Below are positions 1-11,173 of a stretch of DNA of 64,000 nt, in pieces. The position numbers and the translations under genes are program-made. Positions within the stretch are counted from its first letter, which is position 1. Each line of letters opens with the position of its first letter. The DNA is from Ancistrus triradiatus (lineage: Eukaryota; Chordata; Actinopteri; Siluriformes; Loricariidae): assembly GCA_025084515.1 (NCBI GenBank), contig JAJAGP010000438.1, positions 124,001-188,000 of the forward strand, given 5' to 3'. Under the pieces are notes generated by a model. The model was not told the origin of the DNA, did no database searches, and saw only the letters and a list, made by a program, of their open reading frames with translations.

Positions 1-979
1 CCACGGCCTCAAACAGTCAGACTCCAAACTCAACCATGGTCAAGACCGAAGGGCTGTCGAAGGACACCAGGAAGGCAATTGTAGACCTGCACCAGGCTGG
101 GAAGAGTGAATCTACAACCATCTATGACCATTGATAATCTCCCTCGATCTGGGGCCCCACGCAAGATCTCATCCCTTGGGGTCAAAATGATCATGAAAAC
201 GAAGAGCAGAAATCCCAGAACTACACGGAAAGACCTGATGAATGACCTGCAGAGAGCTGGGACCAAAGTAACAAAGGCTACCATCAGTAACACACTACGC
301 CGAGAGGCAGTCCCAGGCGTGTCCAAACAACTGATCCGTGTTAAGGGAAAATTGAATGGGGCCATGTACTGTGAGATTTTAAGCCAAAACCTCCTTCCAT
401 CAGTGAGAGCATTGAAGATGGAACGTGGCTGGGTCTTCCAGCATGACAATGATCCCAAACACACTGCACAGGCAACGAAAGAGTGGCTCCATAAAAAGCA
501 TCTTAAGGTCCTGGAGTGGCCTAGCCAGTCTCCAGACCTCAACCCCATAGAACATTTGTGGAGGGAGTTGAAAGTCCGTGTCGCCCAGCGACAGCCCCAA
601 AACATCACTGCTCTAGAAGAGATCTGCATGGAGAAATGGGCCAAAATACCAGCTACAGTGTGTGCCAACCTGGTGAAGGCTTACAGGAAACATTTGATCT
701 GTCATTGCCAACAAAGGTTATATTACAAAGTACTGGGTTAAACTTTTGTTACTGACCAAATATTTATTTTCCATCATAATTTACAATTAAATTACGTTTG
801 ACCTCTGTCATTGCCAACAAAGGTTATGTTACAAAGTAATCTGTTTTCAAGGATTTTTCCCCCCTCATTTTCTCTCTCATAGTGAAAGTGTACCTATGAT
901 GAAAATTACAGGCCTCTCTTATCTAACTAGTAGAACTTGCACAAGCAGTGGCTGACTAAATACTTTTTTGCCCCACTGT
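1..979 (+). mobile_element. Tc1-like element, family A, internally deleted; left end outside window
   Basis: The right terminal repeat ends at 979 with TTTTTTGCCCCACTGTA, and the region from about 760 onward matches the right end of the fuller copy at 26429-27936. The left terminus lies before base 1. The transposase gene inside carries two deletions compared with the sister copies. Confidence 0.88.
36..741 (+). pseudogene. Tc1-like transposase, family A, broken
   Basis: The reading frame starts at the ATG at 36 (MVKTEGLSKDT) and is lost near 125, where a deletion removes most of the first helix-turn-helix segment. It reopens at 106-741 in another frame. Recognisable blocks are LPRSGAPRK, NPRTTRKDLMNDLQRAGTKV and, after a second deletion near 312-328, IRVKGKLNGAMY, WVFQHDNDPKHTAQ (second catalytic Asp region) and SPDLNPIEHLW (catalytic Glu). 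The second deletion removes roughly 100 residues, including the first catalytic Asp (WSDETKIE) region seen in the 17.7-18.0 kb copy. It cannot encode an active enzyme. Confidence 0.9.
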
Positions 980-1136
980 AATGTTTGCCCTTCTGGGTAG
1001 ACCATGTCATGGGCAGTGGGAAACTACACAGCAAGCTCACTCTCCAGCTTAGTCCATCACATTAACGTTACCAGTGAGGCTTAAAATATGCACAGTCCTG
1101 GGCGCACAAAAGGGTCAAACCCAAAACTGCAAAATA

Positions 1137-1345
1137 TTAAGCTTTTAATGGTTTCAACAGCAAACAACTGAAAAAGACATGTTGAAGTCTTGTGGGTAAA
1201 CTGTCAGGGTTGTACCAGTCAGTGGTAATGGCTTCAAACAGTTGATAAGTATTTGAAAAATGTTTCCCAGTGAGTTTGTGATTAATGTGAGACCACACGT
1301 TATGGTGTTCAGATCTGGACTCTGACCAGGCCAAAATATGAGCCT
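1137..1345 (-). pseudogene. Tc1-like transposase, C-terminal fragment
   Basis: Minus-strand reading gives WPGQSPDLNTI with NVWSHINHKLTGKHFSN and LFEAITTDWYN in a neighbouring frame. The SPDLN motif with a following W is the catalytic Glu region and tail of a Tc1/mariner transposase; a frameshift lies between the two blocks. No terminal repeats were recognised around it, so it is a small relic. Confidence 0.7.
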
Positions 1346-1399
1346 GATAGACATGTTCTCAAGCCAGTTCTTGGTGATCTTTGCAATGTGAACTTACAC

Positions 1400-1872
1400 T
1401 GAGTGCATTTACATGCACTTAATAATCCAATCATACTCGGATTTCTCGGAATCAGTTATATGATTTTTCAAGAATGAATGTATACAGCATACTACGATCT
1501 AGAAATATGAAAGCTGGATTTTATCCCAGTAGTCAGATTACTTACAGATATATCAGTATATCAGTTACCCGATTATATTCAGTGTTTTCAGTTTTTCACA
1601 AAATTAAAGGCAGCGAAACAGCTATCGGACTCTGAAACGCAGTATATATATATAGTATATCGAGAAAATGAAGAATTTGAATATTAAAATTAAATATTTA
1701 AAGTTATGTCACATATTTCTATGAGTAGAAATCCCATTACTGCCCGAGTCGTGTAATCCTGGAGTTTTCCCATTATCTGATTACCCAAGTGCATGTATAC
1801 TCATTGGTCGGATTACTGACAAAACCTGATTTTCTGCAGTTACGGGATTATTAAGTGCATGTAAACACACTC
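1400..1872. mobile_element. Non-autonomous DNA element, family B, with terminal inverted repeats
   Basis: The left end (GAGTGCATTTACATGCACTT, then AATAATCC) and right end (GGATTATTAAGTGCATGTAA, then ACACACTC) are near-perfect inverted repeats of about 28 bp. No coding capacity is visible. Related copies start at 20141 and 41720, and a lone end (GAGTGTGTTTACATGACGC) lies at about 1990. The superfamily is not assigned. Confidence 0.75.
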
Positions 1873-2829
1873 ACAGTCTGGTTGAAAAATATAATGTGCT
1901 CCACTTTAGAAACCAGCTTTTCAAAGCCTTGTGAGAAGCATTTCTGCAATACCCTCCTGAACACCAAAACATTCACTGGGTTTTAACACTGAGTGTGTTT
2001 ACATGACGCAAACCCTGCATTAGAATAATGGTCATTGTTCTTCTCAAAAAGACTTGAATTCTGCTGACAGTTTTTGAAGGCTTTTTTAACTGTCTTGTTT
2101 TGAAAATTTTTGCAGGTTATCATCTCTGCTTGAAGAGGTTTTGGAGACTTTCCAGATCCTTTCAGGTAATATTTCCTGTTGCTTCAACACTAACTTATTC
2201 TCTTAATTGCTGAGAGTGAAATATGGATTTGCTGTGTCTTTAGGGTCTTGTAAATTTCAGAATTCTGCAGGTGGCCTCATGAAGGTCAGCTACGTGGATT
2301 CTGACAGCAACCATTGCATGATATTTAGCTTTTTTTTTTTTTTTTTTTTTAAGGAGATATTCTGACTTGTATGCCTTGGGACTATCAAAAGTGCATATTG
2401 TAGATCTCTAGATGTACATATCTGTCACTCCTGGTTATATTGGGGCTGCATCAGGTGTGGCAAATTACCAACTAACGAGTAATCTTTAGGTGGAGAAAAA
2501 AACCAAGGCAGAAGATATTTTTGGAAGACTGTTTGAACACCCAGATGAGTTTTATATCAAACATTTAAATACACGAGTCTCGGGAGAGCCCTTTCTTACT
2601 TCTTGCCAAGTTTCTAATAGGATTAACAAAAGCTTAATATTTTGCAACAATAGGTTTGACCCAGGAGTATACTTTTTTTTTTAAACGACAACAGTGTGCA
2701 ATTTGTGCTACAGATAAACAGCTGCAGACAATATATACTGCATTTGGCATATAATTAGTAACCACTTCCTATAAAACCAGCTATTTGTGGTAGGGGAGGA
2801 CATGTCACTTACCATTCCCGTACCATAAA
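1873..2829. other. Intronic or downstream DNA without recognised gene
   Basis: This holds a lone family-B-like end near 1990, a 23-base T run at 2330-2352 and otherwise unremarkable AT-rich sequence. A 64-codon open frame at 2490-2684 has no recognisable domain and is probably chance. Confidence 0.5.
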
Positions 2830-2940
2830 TACAAGCTGGATATAAGGCTGCTTTTTAATCTTAAATTTACAATAATGTTATCTTTAACATTGTAGGAATC
2901 TAAAGCACAGAACCTCCAGCAGTCTGTCTCCAGCCTTCGA
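2830..2940 (-). pseudogene. Partial duplicate of pard3 PDZ2 exon end plus adjacent intron
   Basis: The stretch 2913-2937 repeats the last 24 or so bases of the exon at 3562-3701 (coding KAGDRLLE on the minus strand), and 2855-2912 resembles the intron just downstream of that exon (3511-3561), including TAGGAATCTA and the ATGTTATC/GTTAAC block. The copy stops abruptly at 2940, where a dispersed repeat begins. It lacks an acceptor and most of the exon, so it is not a usable exon. Confidence 0.65.
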
Positions 2941-2942
2941 AA

Positions 2943-3345
2943 TATTCCATAAACAACTATAAATAGTTACTTGGTGCATGTTTCCTTCTCCTGTGATTTT
3001 ATAATCACAACGATATTGCGCTCTTTCATTAGAAAACAAGTCCCAGCTTTAGTAGTTGAACATATTTACAGTAGAAACCTTGTCAAAAAACTCGGGGGTG
3101 GGATACCAAGCCCAAAACAAAATAATTGTTCATTAATCATAATCGAGGTAAAATGTTCAATTAATCGTGATACTGATTTGAGACCATATCACCCAGCACA
3201 AGTTGGCATGTCTGCTTATTAGAAGAGACTTATCTTTGAGAACCTTTCCATAGACCTGCTTGGTTTTTTAACTCACGGGATCTGGCAAGCCCAGAATAAA
3301 ACACAACGCCTGTTAAACGGCTATAAAACGGCTGCTTTCCATTGT
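2943..3345. repeat. Dispersed repeat, copy 1 (shared with 50870-51080)
   Basis: The segment containing TATAATCACAACGATATTG, AGGTAAAATGTTCAATTAA and CATATCACCCAGCACA has a clear relative at 50870-51080. Its right part (GGGATCTGGCAA, AAACGGCT) resembles 20460-20560, inside a family B element. The type is not known; a degraded DNA transposon is likely. Confidence 0.6.
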
Positions 3346-3561
3346 TTAAAAAAGAAACAAAAGTTGTACTATCACAAAACATTAGACAGTAGAAATAACA
3401 GCCCTGACAAGACTTGTACTATATAGCATTATATACGACATTTCTGTCTTCTGTGTGTTTCATTTTAAGAGTGGAGCTGTGTTTTGGGCTTTACACTGTG
3501 TGTTTTTTATCTTCACTTCACAATGTTATCGTTAACAGAGTAGGAATCTACAGTACAAAAC

Positions 3562-3701
3562 CTCTAGCAGTCTGTCTCCAGCCTTCAGTCGGCCATCCTT
3601 AATAGCCGCCCCGCTTGGCAGGATGTTCTTCACATAGATGGGTGCCGAACCTCCCAGAGGGACGTCTCGGGACGTGATGCTGAAGCCTAAACCTTCTGGA
3701 C
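3562..3701 (-). CDS. pard3: pard3 coding exon 8 of 8 visible: core of PDZ2
   Basis: The 140-nt exon encodes GPEGLGFSITSRDVPLGGSA then PIYVKNILPSGAAIKDGRLK and AGDRLLE. It contains the PDZ2 carboxylate-binding GLGF loop (GLGFSI) and the conserved GGSAPIYVKNILP strand. Two bases complete the Gly codon begun in the preceding exon. The acceptor is GTGTGTAG. The natural end is after GAG with donor GTTTTG, which fits the known PARD3 phase (before VNG) but is a poor donor; reading on gives V-L-Y-C and a stop. The following exon (VNGVDLVGKSQEEV in vertebrates) was not found to the left. A partial copy of this exon's 3' end lies about 650 bp further left (see 2830-2940). Confidence 0.92.
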
Positions 3702-3984
3702 CTACACACAAACACAAAGTTACGTGACCAACCTGAGCTGATAAAAAGGGTATACAGTGTTACAGGGTTGAAGCAGGGGTTACAGGGTTGAAGCAGGGTT
3801 TACAGGCAGTCATATCATTTTCCATCAATCTAACACAACTTTTTTGATAAGAGCCTTAATGAGGCTGAAAATCAACAGCTCTGAAATGAAGCTCTGAAAC
3901 ACTGATGACTCAGAGAGCCACTAAGGCGGTGTTACCATCTTGTTCTCACTTTAATTAGTCACTTGACAGATCCTCTTATAGAAG

Positions 3985-4120
3985 GTGACTTGAAAGTTAA
4001 TGCAGTCCTTCACGATACAGTGCAAGAAAGTAGGGGTCAAGGGCCAAACAGTAGATTGGTGGAGCTGGGAATTAAACCATAGACATTCCGGTCCTGGGCT
4101 GTACACTCATTTTTACCACT
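3985..4120 (-). repeat. Degraded tRNA-derived SINE
   Basis: On the minus strand this resembles the better-kept SINE at 36775-36960: the region around ATTAAACCATAGACATTCC (complement of a B-box-like GGTTTAAT) and the following bases have the same order of blocks. It is strongly diverged. Confidence 0.45.
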
Positions 4121-5744
4121 GGTGTGACTTACTTTGTCATTTGGTTAAACCCATTTTTTAAAATTAATCAATGACCATGCATGTTGATAAATAATTATTT
4201 TAATGTGTTGTTGTAGCTCAACCATGGCAGGGATCTACAACAAGCTTTTACTCTGGAACATCAGTGCTCCTGATTTGAAATTAACAGTAGAACACAAAAA
4301 AAAACAGGAGCATAAACTTACTTATTTTTTACTTATTATTTCTTTATTCCTCCAGATTAGGCATGAATACAAATTTTGTTCAGCCAAGCATAGGACTGGA
4401 AAAATTGAATGTTTCTTTATTTCAGTAACACACAGTTCTAATGAATAAAAATAAACAGAGGGAACAGAAAACAACAATAAAACACAAACTGTTTAAACAT
4501 AAAACATCACACACTATAAAAGTTCATTTGTAATAACTGAAATGTATTTTATTTCAAAATAGTTTGTACACAGGATTATGTGGAAGACTTAAAAATAAAA
4601 CAGAATGATTGAATTACATGGTACCTGCTGCTCTGTGTCTCAGGTGCTAAAGATGTAGTTTTTTTTAAGCTTAATACGTTGACTCTTTACTAGGTTTAGT
4701 CAATTTACTTATGTCCAGTTATCAGCTAAATGTGCTAAACCACAGATCTCATACAGAAAGGTTTACACTTCCCTCATGTTAGTCCTCATATTTGCTTCTG
4801 TCTACATTTTATCTGTTCCTTTTACCACATCTCATCAAAAATCTGCATGTTACGATGTTCCTCCAAAAGAAAGCCTCAAGGAAAATTTAAATTGCAGATC
4901 TGTAAAACTTTGCTACCAATCGTGCAGTGAAGTATGAAGTGCATGTGTATGAACTGATCGCATGCAGAGGGCGTGAACAATCGGTGACGCAATCAGTAAC
5001 CAGGTAGACGGTCTCATAAACCAGTCTTAGAATACCATTGTCGGTTAGAAAGCTCTGCCTAGAGAGTGCCCTACGCAGGAAGCAAGGGCACTCACTAGGT
5101 GCCGAGACAGATGAACACTTGGCAACAGCGCTGGTACATTCAGGTCAAAAATCACTCGCTCAAGTGAGGCACAAAAACAAACGGAACCACATGCACTTGC
5201 AAAAATGCTACTGAGTGGAATTGTACCACTTCTTCAAAATAATTAGCACATTTGCAAACATTTTGGTTGCAGTCTAGAGCCCTGTGGTCCATATTACAGT
5301 TCCACAACCTCTGAACCCCTACTGGATTCTCTGTCATGGACTATGTAGCCCTGACATACCTAAATACATAATGGACAATGTTCCTATCCAAGCCGATAAT
5401 GTCTGTTTTTAAAATTACAGGTAAGCACCATTTAATCAATATCAACTTTCTTTAACAACCGAGGTCTTACCGATTATAAAAAATAATACAAATTTTACTG
5501 CCATGAATATTATGTCATTCTTTGATGTTCGGTTTTACGTATTTGTTTATTTATTTTCATGGATCTAGATTTACTCTGTATTAACTACACACATCAGTAG
5601 GAACTATGTTACAGGATGTTTTGCGCACAGACAATTTTAGGACGCGGACAAGAAAAACATTTGCACTCTGCTTAGCACTACAAGCACCATGCCGCCTTGA
5701 CCTCCATATACCAAGATGTGCCGAGCAGTGTTCATTCTGACAGC
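4121..5744. other. Intron of pard3, nothing recognised
   Basis: AT-rich sequence without exon-like, RNA-like or clearly repetitive structure that I can support. Short open frames at 4203-4448 and 5152-5337 show no domain. Confidence 0.4.
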
Positions 5745-6935
5745 AAATTATGATGTAGTTTTAGTCATAGTCTTTAGTCATAGTCATTTCTCGTAATTTA
5801 GTCATCTGAAATGTTTTTAGTTTTAGTCGTCTAATTATAATAAAATTATAGTCGACCAAATCTACAGTAGACAGAGTTGAGTAAAATATGAAAGGCTGCA
5901 ATACATGAATGCTTTAACATTTCCCTTGAATTATTTAAGTCATATACGCACTTCGATGAAATGAAGCATCTACAAGCATGCATTGGTAATAACAGTATTC
6001 ATTAAAGTGGTTATGGTTTCCACCACAGATCTGCTTCAAACAGGGTGTGGACACTCAGTAGATATTCCAGAATAGAATCAAGCTGGAATGACTGATATAC
6101 TATAAAACCTAATTAAGATATAAGCTCAGGTCTATATGCATGCATTGATAATAACAGTATACAGTAAGTTGGTCACCAAAACTCAATTTCCACCAAATAG
6201 AACAATAGAACTGTACAATAGAATCAAGTTAGGAAAAATTAGATATGAGCTTTATTAAACATATCAGAAGATCAGATATGTACATGCTCTCTATGCGCTT
6301 ATTCATAATTATCCACTTAATTATCCAATTATCAAAATAAATCCACATCGCGAACTGGAAACCCACTTTAATCCCGACTTTATTCGCTAATATATTAGCT
6401 TGAACATATGAATTTAAGAGTGCGTTTGCAGCGCACTACCGTAATACCGCTAAAACAAGAGCCTGCGCCATTTCGGTGCTGATCGCTTGACCATAGTTTC
6501 AGGACGACATGCCTGCAGTTGTCGTTTCATGTTTGTTGTATTTTTACCGGAGATGGTCGCCCCAAACGGTTTACAAAGAGTCTTGTTTTCATTGACATCA
6601 AATGAGAAGTGCACTCACATATCAACTCTCCGCTCTCTCTCAGGTGTTGACAACGTCGTATTGCTTTCATGAGAAACACTACAGAGGCTACTTATACGAT
6701 CTTCCCAGGGTTACAGCAAAATGATTGGATCGCTACCCAACTCGTCCCGCCTTTCCACAAAACTAAATCAGATACGATTGGATATCGTCTCTGCCAAACA
6801 TTTTCTTCTCGTTTTTATTCGTTGACAAAAGTGTCAATTCATTTCGTCCTAGTTTTTATTAATTTTGATTTAGTCCTCCATAGGGTCGTTGACGAAAACT
6901 ATGACGAAATTCATTCGTCAATGAAATTAACACTG
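5745..6935. mobile_element. Probable non-autonomous DNA transposon (AGTCATAGTC / GACGAAAACTATGAC type)
   Basis: The left part repeats TTTAGTCATAGTC and TTTTAGTCGTCTAATTA; the right part has TTGACGAAAACTATGACGAA and AATTAACACTGG. These motifs are roughly complementary between the two ends and are typical of a common fish element whose full form I cannot name. Borders are approximate and no transposase is visible. Confidence 0.5.
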
Positions 6936-7526
6936 GTGCCGAGCGCCGGTCATTTGTCCGCTATGACTTCCTACTAGTAGCCCCACTCTGGATTTACCTA
7001 CTTAAAAGATTTAAAGTGTTTAAAAGGTGATACTGCATTGCCTGTTCTGGAAATGAGTGTTTCTTCAAGTGCACTCATTCCCTCTTGGTGTGGCCTCCCA
7101 GCGAGACGTGATTATTTAAGTTATGTGCGTGTTTATATTTTTGTTCTCCAGTGTGTGTGATCATTAATGTGTACTGGTAACTGAAGAACCCCGGTGTTGT
7201 GTATTTCATGGAGGGAATGATTTGTATAAAAGTTTAGGCTTTGGATGGTGTATAGAGGGTAGTGTCCACTTGTGTTTTCAGTGGTATCTCTGATACATTT
7301 ATGTATTGTCTGCATGCAAGTTTCTTGAGAAAATACCCTTTATATTTACATTACAGTAGCATAAAATGACGGAGTGACTATGGTAATGTCCTGTCCATGT
7401 ACATTTCGATCAACACACAAAGTAATTCAGATTTCATACAAAGTAATGCAGTTGTTAAACAGTGGATACCTGTACATTTAAACTGACATTTATTAGCACA
7501 TCCAGCACTAAACAAGAGAGATCTTA

Positions 7527-7668
7527 CAAGGTACAACCCCAAGAAATTGTGGATTAAAGTACCTGCTCACTGGCCCAACAATGGTAATTTGTCAGTGCTG
7601 GTAATTGAACTCTGAAAGTTCTCGTCAGTAGGTTGGTACCTTAACCGCTGTACCACCACAGTCCCAGT
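7527..7668 (-). repeat. tRNA-derived SINE fragment
   Basis: On the minus strand it reads GGACTGTGGTGGTACAGCGG (A-box-like head), then TTCAATTACCAGC (B-box-like) and the TTGTTGGGCC block shared with the SINEs at 36775 and 57178. The 3' tail is missing. Confidence 0.65.
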
Positions 7669-7966
7669 TGGTTTAACTGGTTTGAGCTATTAGTCACTGA
7701 ATTCCTTGTAATTCACAATGCAACTGCACTCTTGTAGCTTTCTAAACCAGCCAAACTAATTGCAGGCAACACAAATAGAAGTCTCAAATTCGAAGTCCAT
7801 TTCTGAAAGATTACACAGAAAAAGTCTTATAGTAAGCGGAATTATCTGTCTGTGATTTAGTTGCAATGTTTTATGAAATCCATATACAGGAACCTTTAAT
7901 TAAATACAGTGAAATATTAGACATTACTGCTATCATGGGAAATAAACTAGCGGCATTTGGCTCATG

Positions 7967-7968
<2 letters not shown>

Positions 7969-8045
<77 letters not shown>

Positions 8046-8058
8046 TGGTGGTGTGTGT
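7969..8058. repeat. (GT)n microsatellite
   Basis: About 70 bases of uninterrupted GT, then a GGTGTGTGGT-type imperfect end. Cysteine/valine open frames across it are artefacts. Confidence 0.97.
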
Positions 8059-8584
8059 CTCTATAATATCACCCCCCATTTCTCAGTTAGGGAGCGTACT
8101 CAATAAGCAGGGAGCCAAAAATGCAGCAGCAGCGCACTTTATCAGGTAGCTGTCATCCAAGAAAAGGTCACCAGTGCGTGTGCGTGTGTGTAAGAGAGAA
8201 CTTGGGTTACAGATGTGTACACTTTCAGATGAATATCTGCACAGTATCTATGTACGGGGCATGCAAAGAACAAAAAGTTTCGTATAGGTGACGGTGTAAC
8301 TGAGCTCTACTAGACGACACCAGACTGCACTGATCCGATCAGACATGCTTCACACCAGTGTGCCAATGCCTAGTAAACTTCCCATGATCCCACACCACTG
8401 TTTAGTGAACTCTCAGTGGCCCTTGCACCTGCTGAGACCATGCCATGTGCCAACTTCTGTCAATGGATAAATAACTCACTTGTTCCCTATACCACAAACT
8501 TGGTCCACCTATAGACACACACCACTGCCTAAAAGCTCTGCAGCAGCTACAAAGTTGTATTATATAGCCATATATTACTACAGG

Positions 8585-8890
8585 TATTCACCATATAACG
8601 TCTGCATTACATTCTGTGAAACAGGGTGCTGACCGAAATGGACGTTGAGCGAATATTTCAATAATCTCATAGTAGTTTAAATACATAGTGTTTTATTTTA
8701 AACAATAATACAGTTACCAAAAAAAAAGAAAAAAAAAAGAAAAAAAAGTAGACCAATACCATTTCTTTTGTCTTTCAAGACTGTGATTCTCTTTTCTGCC
8801 AGCAGGTTTCGAAAGGGTTTGCTCATACCAGTTTCTGTCATTCAGACGTGAATTAGATGTATATAAGACAGATTTTTAATTCCTATTAAA
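8585..8890. repeat. Dispersed element, family R, partial copy
   Basis: It shares AACGTCTGCATTAC, GTGAAACAGG, CTTTCAAGACTGTGATTC and TTAGATGTATAT blocks, in order, with the complete-looking copy at 40565-40955. Its right terminus is not recognisable. An A-rich insertion lies at 8719-8747. Confidence 0.65.
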
Positions 8891-9395
8891 ATTCTTACGC
8901 CCAAGGTAGAAGGAGAAGGTAAGTAAAGTAGAGAACAGAGAAAAGTAGATTAACTTGAGTTAAGTTAGATAGATTATACATTTGCAATATAACCTAAAGC
9001 CTCTGAGCACTGTCCAGTTCATAATCATGTCGGATTTTCGCAGTACTACATTAAATTAAAGCCGTAACTGAGACCAGAGAAAGCTACAGTAGATCACGTG
9101 ACTTAAAATTTACACAGAGAAATGCAGACAGTCTCTTCTTCAAGTTAACTTGGTGCGATGGCTGCCACATCTGCTGAACAAAATCCTAGAGGAAACACTG
9201 AATAAACTTCTCACATCACTACACTGGTTACACTCCATTACGAAAGTTGTACTAAAGCCTGCCAAAAACGTTAATAATGGACACGAAGTAATAGAGTGAT
9301 AGCTCTATTAATCTTTATAAAATGTAGTCTCACTCTGGAATGCTTCTATGTTGCTTTTTTTAATTTAACACAAGATTTTCATTACAAAATCATAC

Positions 9396-9760
9396 ACTGC
9401 CTGGCCAAAAAAAAATTCACACAATAATATTTCGCTGCGGCATCGTTTCCACAAGCTTCTGCAACATCACAACATTTATTTCTGTCCAGAGTTGCATTAA
9501 CATTTCCCCCCCCCAAGATCTTGTATTGATGATGGGAGATGTGGCCCACTGAACTTTTTGCTTACTTAAATCCAGGTGGTGACCTGGCCTATGTTCCCCT
9601 CTTTGTAGTAATGACTGAATGCACTCGAGCTGGCACAAACTCCACAAGTTTGTGCAAAATCTGATGTTATTTCCAGCATGATTTCACGATATTGCAGTTC
9701 TCAAACTTTTCAGTTCCTCAGTTGCACTACTGTTACTTCATATTTGTTGATCCGAGCTCA
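9396..9760 (-). pseudogene. Tc1-like element fragment, CTGCCTGGCCAAAAAAA terminus
   Basis: The fragment begins TACACTGCCTGGCCAAAAAA, a terminal sequence of a common fish Tc1-like family. The following 350 bases resemble the 3' part of its transposase gene on the minus strand, with stops and frame changes. The other terminus is absent. Confidence 0.6.
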
Positions 9761-10343
9761 AGTTCCATTTCTGATTTTAAGGAGTCATGGAAAAACAGTG
9801 ATAGAGAGCATAACCCCTTATCAGTTCCCATGCAGCCTACCTGACATTTAACTCAATCACCTCTTTTGGCAACTCGAGGCATGGTGAAATCCAAAAAGCC
9901 ACAGTGGATCACAGAACCTGACATTTCCCTACCATCAACAATACGGTAACCTTTACCGACATTCAACAAGACCAAGAAATCCTGCTTGTTCACCTAAAAG
10001 GCACAACCTTTGGAGATGGAGAATTCAGCACTTTCCCGAGGTGCTCCTATGGGGTTAGGGGTTTCAGTGCAGTATTATAGAGAAGAATTTCATACGTGGG
10101 AGAGCTGAATTTAAGAAAAGAAACTTTAGCTGAGACAGATAAGTGCAAATTGATAAGTTTAAAGACACCCAGCTAAGTTACTACGTGAAGTAATATTTCA
10201 TTCCATACATATACAGAGAGATATGATCTTTAATAATGTGTAGTTACACTGGAGAAAAAGAAAACCCTCACCAAACAAAATGTTTAATAATTGGCATCCC
10301 AATTACTGGTAGCCATAGAAATGAAACAAATTGGAATTGAAAC
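9761..10343. other. Intron of pard3, nothing recognised
   Basis: No exon, repeat border or RNA-like structure could be supported between the Tc1 fragment and the hAT-type element. Confidence 0.4.
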
Positions 10344-10351
10344 ATGCTGAC

Positions 10352-11165
10352 TAGGGCTGCAACAACGAATCGATAAAAATCGATTATTAAAAGTGTCGAC
10401 AACGAATTTCACTATCGATTCGTCGTGTCGCATGATTTATATGTCCCTCGCCTTATCATATCCGCTTACGTTACTTGTGGCACTTGCGGTCAGCGTTGGA
10501 GGAAAAAAAAAAAAACACGAGTGATTGCACGGAGCGAGGCGGAGCCGGCGGGGACGCGGAATCTTCTAAACAAGTTAGCATTAAGGCTATGTCCAGCAGT
10601 CCTATGTGGCACTATTTTGGCTACGTCCGCTATTGCACAAAATCGCCTCATGTAAACAAAGGAGATAACGGCGCACAAATGACGTTACAAGCAAGAAAAA
10701 TCTTTCTGAAAATCTTCACCCTGGGAGGAGTTTTGCAAAAAAAAAGTCCGTTTTCAGTGACCCAAAACGCCGTTTTCGTGTGGACGAAATGTCAAAACGC
10801 ATAGAAAAATACCCGTGTTCAAGTGGACAGGGCCATAGTCTCTAAAAAAAGAGAGCCAGCTTTAGCCAGGATTGCAATGCAAAGTTCCTAAAGAAAGGGA
10901 GTGAATGAGTTTGTATGTAGTGTTTGCATCAGAGATGCACTTATGTTTCTTTATTATTTAATTTGTTATTTTAATTTATTAATAAATTTAATTTATTATT
11001 ATTCATTTATTGTAAGCACTTATTTGCTTTGTTATTTAATGTTATATTTCTGAATAAAGACATGGAAAGTTTTTTTTGTTTTTTTTTTACCCGATTCATC
11101 GAATAATTCGAAAAAATAATCGACCGATTAATTGATTATTAAAATAATCGTTAGTTGCAGCCCTA
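10352..11165 (+). mobile_element. hAT-type non-autonomous element with perfect 8-bp target duplication
   Basis: The element starts TAGGGCTGCAAC and ends GTTGCAGCCCTA. It is flanked by ATGCTGAC at 10344-10351 and again at 11166-11173, an exact 8-bp duplication as expected for hAT transposition. The subterminal regions are rich in ATCGATTATT / AATAATCG. A remnant at 10557-10640 (SSKQVSIKAMSSSPMWHYF in plus-strand translation) may derive from the N-terminal zinc-finger region of a hAT transposase. Total 814 bp. Confidence 0.92.
10640..10836. mobile_element. Probable second element nested in the hAT copy
   Basis: The block containing ACGCCGTTTTCGTGTGGACG and ending AGTGGACAGGGCCATAG resembles a separate widespread fish element whose end reads GGCCCTGTCCAC on the other strand. 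Its left border is not clear. Confidence 0.45.
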
Positions 11166-11173
11166 ATGCTGAC

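Noticed and set aside
1..3561. Search for the next pard3 exon (VNG...GKSQEEV) on the left
   Set aside because: No matching minus-strand block seen; probably beyond the window start.
3760..3810. Short tandem repeat of TTACAGGGTTGAAGCAGGG as a possible CRISPR-like array
   Set aside because: Only two or three adjoining copies without spacers; a simple small tandem repeat in a vertebrate intron.
7866..8149. Open frames of Cys/Val repeats
   Set aside because: They are translations of the (GT)n microsatellite.
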